Part shown: positions 41,450 through 50,280 of the stretch, in pieces
How positions within the stretch are numbered: position 1 is the stretch's first letter
Layout of the letters: each line of letters starts with the position of its first letter
Source of the DNA: an uncultured Flavonifractor sp.
GTDB taxonomy: Bacteria > Bacillota > Clostridia > Oscillospirales > Oscillospiraceae
Assembly (NCBI RefSeq): GCF_944385615.1
Contig: NZ_CALWXV010000008.1
Location: 1-60,662, forward strand
Direction: 5' to 3'
DNA: 60,662 bases
The notes under the pieces: model-generated
The model's database searches: none
What the model was told of the DNA's origin: nothing
The model's input: only the letters and a program-made list of their open reading frames with translations
Made by a program: the position numbers and the translations under genes

Positions 41450-42039
41450 TTATCAATGGAAGCCCCAGGGCGCCCAAGTCCAACTCCAAGCAGTATGCGG
41501 CCTTATTCTCAAAGGCCTGTTCTTGGGAGAGCCACTATAGGGATTTGACCAGGGCCAATCATCTGGAGCTCTGCCAGGCGGCAGATGAAGTTTCAGATGT
41601 GTTGTTCGTCTTTCCGTTGTACGCGGATGGAATTCCCGTCACGCTGCTGAACTTCCTGAAGACGTGGGAGGAATATGGATCCCGGCAAAAGCCCACGGTG
41701 TCTGTTCTGATTAACTGCGGCTTTCTTGAGGCGGAACAAAATAATGTTGCGGTAAAGATGATGGAGCTCTACTGCCGGGAAAACGGGCTGCCCTTCGGCT
41801 CTGTTTTGAAAATCGGCGGTGGAGAGGCCATTCTCTCCACTCCATTTCGGATTTTGGTCCAGGCAAAGATCAAAAAGCTGGCCCGGGCAATCGTACGGCA
41901 GGAAAACCGTACCTTCCAGGTCACGATGCCCCTGTCCAAAAAGATGTTTCTCAACGCCTCCACAAGCTATTGGATCCGCTATGGAGAGCGACATGGCATT
42001 ACCAGAGAACAGATGGCTTCCATGCAGATTGAGCCGTAA
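41434..42039 (+). CDS. NAD(P)H-dependent flavodoxin-fold oxidoreductase
   Basis: The 201-residue protein has the FMN loop ILIINGSPRAPKSNSKQYA at the N terminus, a DVLFVFPLYADGIPVTLLNFLKTW segment and an INCGFLEAEQNNVA block. It resembles the partner protein often found with the 171-residue family at 40934. Start ATG 41434 lies inside the end of that gene. Role unknown; a two-component flavoprotein reductase is the working idea. Confidence 0.75.
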   Translation: MGKILIINGSPRAPKSNSKQYAALFSKACSWESHYRDLTRANHLELCQAADEVSDVLFVFPLYADGIPVTLLNFLKTWEEYGSRQKPTVSVLINCGFLEAEQNNVAVKMMELYCRENGLPFGSVLKIGGGEAILSTPFRILVQAKIKKLARAIVRQENRTFQVTMPLSKKMFLNASTSYWIRYGERHGITREQMASMQIEP

Positions 42040-42499
42040 CAATATGGCGGGACTGGCGACGCTATAGACCACTCCGCAGCATGTGCTGTCCCTTCCTGAT
42101 GCGTCGGTCTCTATTACGCAAAAAAGTAAATAGCGGATAAATAGACCGGATTTTTCCCGGGAAAGGATGGGAAGAGTGGATAGGAGTAAGCTGAGAGGCA
42201 AAAATCCCAGAGAAGGGGAGCCTTCAGCTGTATAAGAATATATCCGTATTTTTGGTTAATATATGGATAGTTTTGCACTTGAAAATGGAATCGCCTTATG
42301 CTAAGATATACATAAAAAATATTGTTATTTTAGCCGTTCAATGGAAGCAGCTGAAAGTGGGGCTGTGCGTGTCGTGTTTTACCGGTACGGACAGCCTAAT
42401 CATGTCATGAATCGGACTGCCAAAGTGAGCGGCCCCTTTTTGAACCTGACTCAAGTCGGGCAAGTATGCAGAGTTTCTTTGAAAAGGAGAGAGAGGAGC
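42040..42499 (+). promoter_or_regulatory. 460-base gap with chemoreceptor promoter and long leader
   Basis: TTGAAA (42279-42284), a 17-base spacer and TAAGAT (42302-42307) form a SigA promoter, giving a leader of about 185 nt before the ATG at 42500. I see no known riboswitch core. The left part (42040-42270) holds no convincing gene. Confidence 0.55.
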
Positions 42500-44374
42500 A
42501 TGGGTACAATAGAAAAGGGTGTTAAGACCAAAAAGAATCTGCGCGGACGAATCATGGAAGGGTATTTGAAGATTATCTTCTTCTCGGCCATTTTGGGGGT
42601 CATCACAATTGTCATGTTGTGCATCCTCTCCGGCTACTACCACACCATGTCCACGCTGGAGTCTGAACGTACCCAGATTGGCGAAACCATTAATGGCCAT
42701 TATGAATTGCGTTCGGAACTGATCAGCAGCCTTGAGAAAGGCACTTCCTTTAACGGTAGCCTGGACGCGAGCACCTGTTCCTTCGGCCAGTGGCTGAGTG
42801 GGCACACAAACGACCATACTCCTTCTGAGGTTGTTTCGCTGGCACAGCAGATCACCGGCTCCCATGAGGAGATTCACAGCCTGGCGGAGAACCTGATCAA
42901 CATGCGTTCCAGTGATCGGGAGGGGGCAATCGACCAGTTTTTCTCCCAGCTGGACCCCAAGACAACTGAAGTGATCGATGGCCTGCGCAGCATTGACAAG
43001 GTCTACGCTGCTAAGATCGAAGGCATTCAGCAGGCGTTCGATGCACTGCTGATCGCTATCGTGGTCATCATCGTGGTTGTTATGTGCGCCATCGGTGCGT
43101 TTTCCATCCTCTATGCCAGACGTCTGGCCCAACAGATTGCCTCTCCCATCATGCGGGTGGCCGACTGGGCCAATCATCTGTCTTTGGGTGCGGTGGAGTT
43201 TGACTTTGACGATGAGTTTGCCAAAATGGAAAAGGAAAACTCCGATAACGAGGTTGGAGTGATGATTGCAGCCTTCCGCGCCATGGCCGACAATATCCGT
43301 GAGAATGTGGAGGTTGTCAAGCGCATCGCCGACGGCGATATGACCGCTTTCGTCAAGATCCGCTCCCGTCGTGACAGCTTGGGCAGAAGCCTGTATCGCC
43401 TGGTGCAGTCCAACGACGTCATGTTTAATGAGATCGTGGAGTCGGCCCACTCGGTGGCTGCCGGCGCCAGCGAAATCGCCAACGCCAGCCATCTGCTGGC
43501 TGAGAGCACCACGGCGCAGGCCTCCGCCGCACATAATCTCTCGGAAGAGATGGAGCATGTCAGCAGCCTGATCCACTTCAATGATGAAAAGGCTCAGGAG
43601 GCCTTCGAGATCACCAAGGCCATTGAGACCGATCTGGAAACCAACAATCAGCACATGAAGGTGCTCTTTGATTCCGTGGCTCATATGCGTGAGGCGTCCA
43701 AGAAGATTGCCACCGTTATGAAGACCATTGATGACATCACCTTTGAGACCAACATCCTGGCGTTGAATGCCGCCATTGAGGCCGCTCGGGCCGGCGCCGC
43801 CGGCAAGGGCTTTGCCGTGGTAGCCGACGAGGTGCGCGCCCTAGCGCTGAAGAGCACCGAGGCGGCCAAGGAGAGCCGCGTCCTGATCGAAAACAGCATT
43901 ACCCAGACCGACCGGGGCACCGCCATTGCCACAGAGTCCGCCGCTATTTTTGAGGAGATCAACAACAAGATCGGCAAGATCGTCAAGATCGTGGAGCAGG
44001 TTTCCGGCCTGTCCACCGATCAGCTGGAGAGCGTCAAGCACGTTGCCGAGTCGGTGGCTCAGATCACCGAGGCGGCCACCAGCAACGCAGCGGTCAGCGA
44101 AGAGTCCGATGCCTCCAGCCAGGAGATGAGCCGTCAGGCCGCGTTCCTGCGCAACCGGATGCAGCACTTCAACCTGCGCGCCCGTCAGAAGGGGCAGGCT
44201 TACATCCCCAACGAAAAGCAGAACGACGCCGAGTTTATCAAGTACGCCAACGAGGCATACAAGATCAAGGAGACTACCGGCCAGTTCGGCAACGAGTACA
44301 TCGATCCCTATGGTCAGCAGCTGGAAGAGCGTCTGATGGAAGCGGATCACAAGAGAGCCGCCAGAGATGGCTGA
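42500..44374 (+). CDS. Methyl-accepting chemotaxis protein with a CZB-like zinc sensor
   Basis: The 624-residue protein has membrane helices at about 24-45 and 182-204. Between them is a helical sensor with CSFGQWL (C93) and H68, H122 and H126, matching the one-cysteine, three-histidine zinc site of CZB domains. HAMP follows (about 205-300), then the signalling domain whose tip KTIDDITFETNILALNAAIEAARAG and the hairpin to EVRALALKSTEAAKE are intact. It is unusual to see a CZB-like site outside the membrane. AGGAGC-type ribosome site precedes ATG 42500; the frame upstream is not coding. No other chemotaxis genes are near. Confidence 0.88.
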   Translation: MGTIEKGVKTKKNLRGRIMEGYLKIIFFSAILGVITIVMLCILSGYYHTMSTLESERTQIGETINGHYELRSELISSLEKGTSFNGSLDASTCSFGQWLSGHTNDHTPSEVVSLAQQITGSHEEIHSLAENLINMRSSDREGAIDQFFSQLDPKTTEVIDGLRSIDKVYAAKIEGIQQAFDALLIAIVVIIVVVMCAIGAFSILYARRLAQQIASPIMRVADWANHLSLGAVEFDFDDEFAKMEKENSDNEVGVMIAAFRAMADNIRENVEVVKRIADGDMTAFVKIRSRRDSLGRSLYRLVQSNDVMFNEIVESAHSVAAGASEIANASHLLAESTTAQASAAHNLSEEMEHVSSLIHFNDEKAQEAFEITKAIETDLETNNQHMKVLFDSVAHMREASKKIATVMKTIDDITFETNILALNAAIEAARAGAAGKGFAVVADEVRALALKSTEAAKESRVLIENSITQTDRGTAIATESAAIFEEINNKIGKIVKIVEQVSGLSTDQLESVKHVAESVAQITEAATSNAAVSEESDASSQEMSRQAAFLRNRMQHFNLRARQKGQAYIPNEKQNDAEFIKYANEAYKIKETTGQFGNEYIDPYGQQLEERLMEADHKRAARDG

Positions 44375-44387
44375 GTTTTAAATGTAT

Positions 44388-44437
44388 GAAAAAATCCATC
44401 CCACCGGGAAAGAGAAAACCCGGTGGGATGGATTTTT
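44388..44437. terminator. Bidirectional terminator
   Basis: GAAAAAATCCATCCCACCGGG pairs with CCCGGTGGGATGGATTTTTC; a long A/T-flanked stem ending the chemoreceptor gene and the opposing LytTR gene. Confidence 0.92.
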
Positions 44438-44469
44438 CCTTGCGAAAAGCCCGGAAAAGAAGCGGGGCT

Positions 44470-45198
44470 TTATTTCTGCTGCCATGCTTTGATGTAGGTC
44501 CAGTCAATAAACTGATTTCGGATCTGAGCGGTTTGAGAGGGACTGATGGGAATGAGCGTCCCATCCGACATACGAAAGGCGTTTCCCTCCAGACTGTCCA
44601 CATAGTTCATATTCAGCAGAAAGCTGCGATGGCAGCGGAGGAAGTCAGGGCTTTGGATGGAGACTTCCAGGTCGTCCAGCCCCCGCCGTACCACCAGCAC
44701 AGATTGGGTGGTGTGGATGCGGGAGCGGTGCCCGTACACATCGATGTATTGGATGGTGGAGAGGGGCAGCTCTCGCTGCTCCCATTCCGAGTAGACAGAC
44801 AGGCACCGGACGGACTCGGGGATGTGCTCCAGACACCAGTCCAAAGCCTGAGAGACATCCTCCTGCCGGAAGGGCTTTAGCAGATAATCGGAGGCCTGCA
44901 CATCAAAGCTGTCCCGGCCGTGGTCCTGGCTGGTTGTGGCAAAGACAATGGCAGTATCGTCATGGGCAGCCCGGATCTGTCGGGCAACCTCCATACCGGA
45001 GCAGTTGGGCATGTAGATATCCAGAAAAACAATGTGAAACTGCTGGGAGCGATGAAAGGCGTCCAGCAATTCCTCCCCGCTGCTGAAGAAACAAAGCTGG
45101 ATGGGCAGATCCCGCTCCTGGCTGTAGGTTTGGATCATCCGGGCCAGATTGGCCCGTTCCTCTACCAGATCGTCGCATATTGCAATGACAACTTCCAA
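44470..45198 (-). CDS. LytTR-family response regulator
   Basis: The 242-residue protein has an N-terminal receiver (VVIAICDDLVEERANLARMI, phospho-acceptor in IVFLDIYMP) and a C-terminal LytTR DNA-binding domain (IQYIDVYGHRSRIHT, FLRCHRSFLLNMNYV). It is of the AgrA/VirR type that usually controls toxins, bacteriocins or peptides. No histidine kinase is adjacent. It lies 30 bases after a second LytTR gene, which it may partner. Confidence 0.9.
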   Translation of the reverse strand: MEVVIAICDDLVEERANLARMIQTYSQERDLPIQLCFFSSGEELLDAFHRSQQFHIVFLDIYMPNCSGMEVARQIRAAHDDTAIVFATTSQDHGRDSFDVQASDYLLKPFRQEDVSQALDWCLEHIPESVRCLSVYSEWEQRELPLSTIQYIDVYGHRSRIHTTQSVLVVRRGLDDLEVSIQSPDFLRCHRSFLLNMNYVDSLEGNAFRMSDGTLIPISPSQTAQIRNQFIDWTYIKAWQQK

Positions 45199-45228
45199 AC
45201 TGGATTCACCACTTTCTGTTGGTGTCTG

Positions 45229-45921
45229 CTATAGCTGTAGCTGTCCCTCCCGCAGCAGGCGAAACTGCTGATAGGCTTCCCATACAGCGTCCTTCTGGCA
45301 GCGGCCCAGAGGAATCTCCGTACCGTCGGAGAGAAAGGCGCTCTGCCTGGAGAGCTTTTGAATGTGGAAAAGATTGACTACAAAGCTGCGTTGGCAGCGG
45401 ACAAAAATGCGCGGGGGCAGGCGGCTTTCCAGGCTGTACAGGGGTTCCCGCACAGAAAAGGTCTGCAGGGAGCTATGGACCAGACAACCCTTTCTGGTGC
45501 CTTCGATCTGGGTCACATTGCAAAACGGGACCTGAGTCCGTACCCGGCCGGATAAGATCTCCAGCCGCTCCAGAGCGTTCCACCAAAGGGGAATGCAGCG
45601 TTTGAGAGCCGCCTCCACCTGATCCATGCAGATGGGCTTTTGCAGAAAGCCGTTGGGGTGGAAAGGGTAGCTGTGTATGGCGGCCTGGTGGTCGGCGGCA
45701 CAGACAAAAAGAGCGTGGGAGGAATCCGGCGGAAAGCGGGGGGGCAGAGTGCCGCTGTCCAGATCCCAGAAAAGAATGACCGGAGGCTGAATGGGTAGGG
45801 AGGGCTCTGTTACCAATTCCATAGGGGCGCAATAGAGCTCCATCCAGGCGCTGAGGATCTGGAAGAGCCTGGAACGCTCCTCTGTATCATGCATGTGTAT
45901 CACCAATCGGGTTTTCTCCAT
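45229..45921 (-). CDS. LytTR-domain protein with degenerate receiver
   Basis: The 230-residue protein keeps the LytTR DNA-binding domain (RIFVRCQRSFVVNLFHIQKL, FLSDGTEIPLGRC) but its first 120 residues only vaguely resemble a receiver: FWDLDSG could be the acceptor site, but the usual acidic pocket and lysine are hard to place (NGFLQKPI may be the remnant). It may act without phosphorylation. Upstream of the intact LytTR regulator in the same unit. Start ATG 45921 is favoured; an upstream in-frame ATG exists. Confidence 0.75.
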   Translation of the reverse strand: MEKTRLVIHMHDTEERSRLFQILSAWMELYCAPMELVTEPSLPIQPPVILFWDLDSGTLPPRFPPDSSHALFVCAADHQAAIHSYPFHPNGFLQKPICMDQVEAALKRCIPLWWNALERLEILSGRVRTQVPFCNVTQIEGTRKGCLVHSSLQTFSVREPLYSLESRLPPRIFVRCQRSFVVNLFHIQKLSRQSAFLSDGTEIPLGRCQKDAVWEAYQQFRLLREGQLQL

Positions 45922-46179
45922 GCCGACTGCTCCTTGTCTGTCAATTCTTCTTCTGTGCATTTCATTCCAACTATACCCTACCACAAAAAGAAGGCAGAAA
46001 GGGGACTTCCGACGTAAACGGTCTTTTATGGGCGCAAACGGCAACTTGCTGGCACGAACAACCAGTATATTACCCCATTCTTTTCCAGAAAAGGTCAGAT
46101 GAAGTGTAGCAAGAGAGGCAGACGTTCCGGGCTGATGGAGGCTGAGTTGGCAGAGGAGATATAAAATCCATCTTTCCAA
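45922..46179. other. Gap upstream of the LytTR pair
   Basis: This stretch contains the LytTR promoter region (minus strand) and a moderately AT-rich segment. I see no gene in it. The possible small ORF at 46180 follows. Confidence 0.4.
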
Positions 46180-46329
46180 ATGGCTAAAAAAGGATTACAA
46201 TATTACCAGCTATTTCTAGGTCTTGCCGCTGGGGAGACGGTCAATACCCATCGGGCCCAGCTGACCAAGCTGAAGCGGATCCGGGACAGCCTGGGGGCGC
46301 CTGTGGCTACCATTCTGAACATCAAATGA
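46180..46329 (+). pseudogene. 49-codon ORF resembling a pyruvate kinase fragment
   Basis: The frame ATG 46180 to TGA 46329 ends with HRAQLTKLKRIRDSLGAPVATILNIK-like sequence (read in two parts: HRAQLTKLKRIRDS, LGAPVATILNIK), which resembles the pyruvate kinase N-terminal segment where a helix leads to the LPVA-x-LLDTKGPE motif. The upstream part (GLQYYQLFLGLAAGETV) does not match, and a stop replaces the DTKGPE continuation. I read it as a fragment left by a rearrangement; no good ribosome site is present. Confidence 0.35.
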
Positions 46330-46330
46330 A

Positions 46331-46377
46331 AAACAAACTCCCGCTGTACCGGACCCGGCACAGCGGGAGCTTGTTTT
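46331..46377. terminator. Terminator of the transglutaminase gene
   Basis: AAACAAACTCCCGCTGT pairs with ACAGCGGGAGCTTGTTT with one bulge; it ends minus-strand transcription from the aminopeptidase-transglutaminase genes. Confidence 0.88.
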
Positions 46378-46393
46378 AGATGGGAGAATATTG

Positions 46394-48838
46394 TCAGCCC
46401 TGTTCCACCAGATGGGCGGCAATGCGGGTGAGCAGTTCCACCGAACCCACATGGTACCCGCTGACGCCGTACACGGCCTGGCCCTTGCCATTGCACACCA
46501 CCGCCAGCGGGGGTCGGTCGGGGTCGCAGGTCAGGTGGCGGGCGGCGGTCTCCAGGTCAAAGGCCCAGTCGTCCAGCAGCACCCGGATGTCCGGCCAGTC
46601 CCGGAGTACTCCGGCCAGGGTGCGCTGGTTCAGGCTCTCTTTGCCCCGGAGCAGGAACACCAGATTCACCGGCAGGGCCTGGAGGGCCTGCCGGCCGGCG
46701 GCCAGCTCATTGAGCACATGCTCGGTGGGCTCATTGCCCTCCTCCATCCAGAACAGCAGGGTGGGACGGCCGTTCAGGCGGCAGAAGTCCGGGACTTCAC
46801 TGCCCTCCAAAGTACAGGCAGGCATAACGGGCATTTCATGGCATCCCAGCAGGTCCTCCAAAGCATAGGCCCGCAGCCGCAGATCAGACTGGACGGTTTC
46901 TCCTGCCTTGACCAGCAGCACCCGGCTGGAAGCAAACTGGTTGCCGTTGGGCATCCGCACCGAGGTGGTAAGGCGATACCGCCCGGCGGGGAGGGAGGGG
47001 GTGCGTTGGCCGTTCTGCCAGTCCTCGTCAGAGAGCTGGAGCAGCTGCCAGCTGCCGCCATTCCACTGAGAGAGGGACCAGTTCTGCCGGTAGAGGGGAT
47101 TCTGATTCTCTTCGCACTGGAGGGTCAGCGTGCCCTCTGCCTGGGGGTACAGGGGGCGGAAGGTTCCGTCCTGCCAGGACTCCGGCAACCCGTCCAGCGT
47201 CCGCAGACGAGCGGGGACTCCCAAAGCCCGCAGCAGAGCCACATACAAAATACGCAGACTCCGTTCATCGCATCGCCCGGCCTGCCAGGCCTCCAGCGGG
47301 GTCCACACCAGGCCGGTGGACTGCCCGGCGTAGACCTGAGACAGGTGGGTGTCCATCCGGCGGCACAGGGTATCCCACAGAGCAGCGGGCTGAGCCCGGT
47401 AGGCCTCCGCCTCTGCCGGGGAAAACACCTGTTGTAAAGCCTGCCGCCAGGGGGTGAGGGGCTCCAGCTGGATGCGGGGGCAGAGGACCCAGGCGGTATA
47501 CACCTCTTGGGGCAGCGTATCCATATTGGGGGTGTGGGTCAGGTGGTCGGAGAGAACTTCCGTTGTTACGTCCCGCAGGTCCTTCTGGGTGAGGGTACGG
47601 AGGATGGCCTCCCGTCGGGGATCGTCGTCTTCGGACAGGAAGGCGGCGATCACGTTCCCATTGCCTCGGGCGGCCTGCACCAGGTCCCGCCACCGCTCCG
47701 GTACTTGGGCCGAGCGGTCCAGTCCCTCAAGCTTGCCCTCCCGGTGGGCGGAGCCGGTAGCCAGGACAGCGGCCCGCTCCTCCTTCTGGGCCGGGGTCAG
47801 CAGGACAGGGTGGATAGGGGCATCCTTGGGGGCGGTCATGGTAAAGTCCTGCCAATCGGTGGCCACCTGTCCGGGTTGCTCCAGCTCCAAAGTGAGGGTG
47901 GGACCGGTGCAATCCCCCTCCGCCGTCATGCCGTCCAGCTGGGCCTGCACGTGGAAGTCCCCCAGACCCAGCTCCACCTGGGCCTGCCCCGCTCCGTCGG
48001 CGGTGAGGGTAGTGATGGTGTGGAAGCTGGCCTCATTGAGGACTTGGATGTGGACCGCAGCTCCAGCGGCAGGCAGGCCGTCCCGCAGGAGCTGGAAGGT
48101 GTAGGTCCGGGTATGGGCGTAACGGGCCGTCTGGTTGTACCAGGCCACCGCCCCGGTGGAGCACAGCAGAGTGCCGTGGAGGGGAGAGGTACCGGTACCG
48201 AACAGCCGGGAGTGGACCAGAATGGCCCGGGAGGCGGCGGTGTTGAACCAGCCCCGGTCCAGAATGGGTTCGGGCTCGCAGGCCCCCAAAAAGCGCCACT
48301 GACCGTCACACAGGGCTTCTACCCAGGCGTGGTTATCGTCACAGTGGGCCCAGCGGGGGGAGTAGACCTGCCGGGCGGCAATGCCCACGCTGCGCAGGGC
48401 GGCCACCAGAAAGGCCGACTCCTCACCACACCGGCCGCTGCCGTTGCGGAACACCGTCAGGGGGGAGGCGGTGCGGTCGTCCTGAAACTGATAGGAGGCC
48501 TCCTCATGGCACCAGCGGTTTACCGCCAGCACCCGGTCCTCATCGGAGGCCAGACCGGCTACCCGCTCCCACAGGGCATTATGGAAGAGGGTGCGGTGGA
48601 AGGACAGATCCTCGTCGTTGACCCGGGGGAAGAGGACATAGTGGAGGAAAAGTTCTTCATCCAACCCGGCACACCAGGGGGCCTGCTGCCGCAGGGCCAG
48701 GGCGTGATCGGCAAACTGGAGGAAGAGGGAGAAGGGGTAACAGTACAGGTCACTGGCGGGCAGGTGGGACTGCAAAAATACCATCGCCTTTCGGCGCTCC
48801 GGGGAGAGGGATTCCAGTTGCGTATTCCAGTGTTCCAT
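46394..48838 (-). CDS. Transglutaminase-like protein, cytoplasmic, 814 residues
   Basis: The large protein has a transglutaminase/protease-like core in its first third: NGSGRCGEESAFLVAALRSVGI with the catalytic cysteine, then DDNHAWVE with the catalytic histidine and GACEPEPILDRGWF with the aspartate. The rest is beta-rich with an Ig-like look and no membrane segment or signal peptide. It starts one base after the M17 aminopeptidase stop, so it is tightly coupled to it, suggesting a role in peptide processing. Probably a cysteine peptidase or amidase rather than a cross-linker. Confidence 0.75.
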   Translation of the reverse strand: MEHWNTQLESLSPERRKAMVFLQSHLPASDLYCYPFSLFLQFADHALALRQQAPWCAGLDEELFLHYVLFPRVNDEDLSFHRTLFHNALWERVAGLASDEDRVLAVNRWCHEEASYQFQDDRTASPLTVFRNGSGRCGEESAFLVAALRSVGIAARQVYSPRWAHCDDNHAWVEALCDGQWRFLGACEPEPILDRGWFNTAASRAILVHSRLFGTGTSPLHGTLLCSTGAVAWYNQTARYAHTRTYTFQLLRDGLPAAGAAVHIQVLNEASFHTITTLTADGAGQAQVELGLGDFHVQAQLDGMTAEGDCTGPTLTLELEQPGQVATDWQDFTMTAPKDAPIHPVLLTPAQKEERAAVLATGSAHREGKLEGLDRSAQVPERWRDLVQAARGNGNVIAAFLSEDDDPRREAILRTLTQKDLRDVTTEVLSDHLTHTPNMDTLPQEVYTAWVLCPRIQLEPLTPWRQALQQVFSPAEAEAYRAQPAALWDTLCRRMDTHLSQVYAGQSTGLVWTPLEAWQAGRCDERSLRILYVALLRALGVPARLRTLDGLPESWQDGTFRPLYPQAEGTLTLQCEENQNPLYRQNWSLSQWNGGSWQLLQLSDEDWQNGQRTPSLPAGRYRLTTSVRMPNGNQFASSRVLLVKAGETVQSDLRLRAYALEDLLGCHEMPVMPACTLEGSEVPDFCRLNGRPTLLFWMEEGNEPTEHVLNELAAGRQALQALPVNLVFLLRGKESLNQRTLAGVLRDWPDIRVLLDDWAFDLETAARHLTCDPDRPPLAVVCNGKGQAVYGVSGYHVGSVELLTRIAAHLVEQG

Positions 48839-48839
48839 C

Positions 48840-50204
48840 TCAGACCTCCTGGGCGTAGCCCTTGCACAGCTCATACAGGGTGGTGACTCCGGCGCCGGTG
48901 GCCCCCTTGGTCTGGTACTCGAACCGGGGAGAATCCACCCAGGCGGTGCCGGCGATGTCGATGTGAATCCAAGGCTTGTCCTCAGCAAAGGCTCCGATGA
49001 AAAGCCCGGCGGTGATGGTGCCGCAGCCGTCGCTGGAAGTGTTGGACAGGTCGGCCAGAGGGCTTTCGATCATCTTCCGGTACTCGGGGAAGGTGGGCAG
49101 GGGCCAGTACTGCTCCCCGCTGCGGCGGTAGGCGGCCCGGAACGCGTCGGAGAAGCCGTCGTCGTTGGACAGGTATCCGGCGGTGGTAAAGCCGAACATC
49201 CCCACCACCGCGCCGGTGAGGGTGGCGATGTCCACAATCTTGGCGGCGTGCTCCTCCCGGATGGCGTAGGTCACCCCGTCGGCCAGGATGAGACGGCCCT
49301 CGGCGTCGGTGTTGCCCACCTCAATGGTCTTGCCCGACATGGAGCCGATGACATCGCCGGGGATATAGCTGTCGGGGGAGATGCGGTTTTCTACCGAGGG
49401 GATGACGGCGGTGACATTCACCGGAACGTGGTTGGCGGCCAGAGCCAGCACCGCCCCCCACACAGCGGCAGCGCCTGCCATGTCCCCCTTGATGCCCTTC
49501 ATGGAAGAGGCGGCCTTCAGGCAGTAGCCGCCGGTGTCGCAGGTGACCCCCTTGCCCACCAGACAGATGGGGTCCTCATCGCCGCCGCCCCGATAGCGCA
49601 GGACGATGAGGCGGGGGGGATGGAGGGCGCTGTTCCCCACGGTGAGAAAGGCCTCCATGCCCAGTGTGCGGGCCTGGTGCTCGTCCAGCACCTGGCACTG
49701 GATGCCCAGGGCTTCAGCCTCACGGGTCATCTCCTCCGCCATCAGGGCGGGGGTGAGCTTGTTGGCCGGGCAGTTCACCAGATCCCGGGCCAGGCAGATG
49801 GAGCGGGTAAGGTGGGCCGACTCCTGAAGGGCCTGGTCCAACCCGTCACAGTCACCATCCAGCCAGAGGGTAATGGGTTCCTTAGGGGTGCCGGTGGCAA
49901 AGGAGGGGGCCTCGTGGAGGGCCAGCTCGGCTCCCTGGGTCAGAGCGGCCCCGGCGGCGGGGCCCAGAATGGGCAGCAGGGGAGCGGCATCCAGAACGCC
50001 GGTCTTGCCCCCCAGCTCCTTCATGGTCTTGACGGCCTTGGCGGCGGCACGGCGGAGCCGCTCCGGGGTGAGCTCGTCAGAGCTGCCAACATGGACAGTC
50101 CAGGTACAAGGCCCGTCGCCGGGGGTGAGGGTCATAGACTTTTCAGAATCGGATACAAAGGACAGCCGCCACTGGGCCTGCTGTCCCTGATAACGTTGGA
50201 TCAT
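48840..50204 (-). CDS. pepA: Leucyl aminopeptidase, M17 family
   Basis: The 454-residue protein has the M17 metal and active-site motifs: VGKGVTCDTGGYCLKAASSMKGIKGDMAGA near residues 230-260 and NTDAEGRLILADGV near 300-313, with the ribosome site GGAGGTACTCCC before ATG 50204. It cleaves amino acids from the N terminus of peptides in the cytosol, natural next to the Opp importer. Sequence N-terminal to the catalytic domain is shorter than in E. coli PepA but normal for Firmicutes. Confidence 0.92.
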   Translation of the reverse strand: MIQRYQGQQAQWRLSFVSDSEKSMTLTPGDGPCTWTVHVGSSDELTPERLRRAAAKAVKTMKELGGKTGVLDAAPLLPILGPAAGAALTQGAELALHEAPSFATGTPKEPITLWLDGDCDGLDQALQESAHLTRSICLARDLVNCPANKLTPALMAEEMTREAEALGIQCQVLDEHQARTLGMEAFLTVGNSALHPPRLIVLRYRGGGDEDPICLVGKGVTCDTGGYCLKAASSMKGIKGDMAGAAAVWGAVLALAANHVPVNVTAVIPSVENRISPDSYIPGDVIGSMSGKTIEVGNTDAEGRLILADGVTYAIREEHAAKIVDIATLTGAVVGMFGFTTAGYLSNDDGFSDAFRAAYRRSGEQYWPLPTFPEYRKMIESPLADLSNTSSDGCGTITAGLFIGAFAEDKPWIHIDIAGTAWVDSPRFEYQTKGATGAGVTTLYELCKGYAQEV

Positions 50205-50220
50205 GGGAGTACCTCCTTAT

Positions 50221-50254
50221 AAAAAAGGCCCCGCCCGCCTAAGCGGACGGGGCT
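50221..50254 (-). terminator. Terminator after oppF
   Basis: On the minus strand the stem GAGCCCCGTCCGC-TTAG-GCGGGCGGGGCC is followed by TTTTTT. It separates the Opp operon from pepA. Confidence 0.85.
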
Positions 50255-50280
50255 CAGTGATAAAGCCTTTTAGAGCGGTC

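Noticed and set aside
42040-42270. Possible riboswitch upstream of the chemoreceptor
   Set aside because: I looked for c-di-GMP, SAM, TPP and cobalamin cores and saw no conserved motif. It may be structured but cannot be named.
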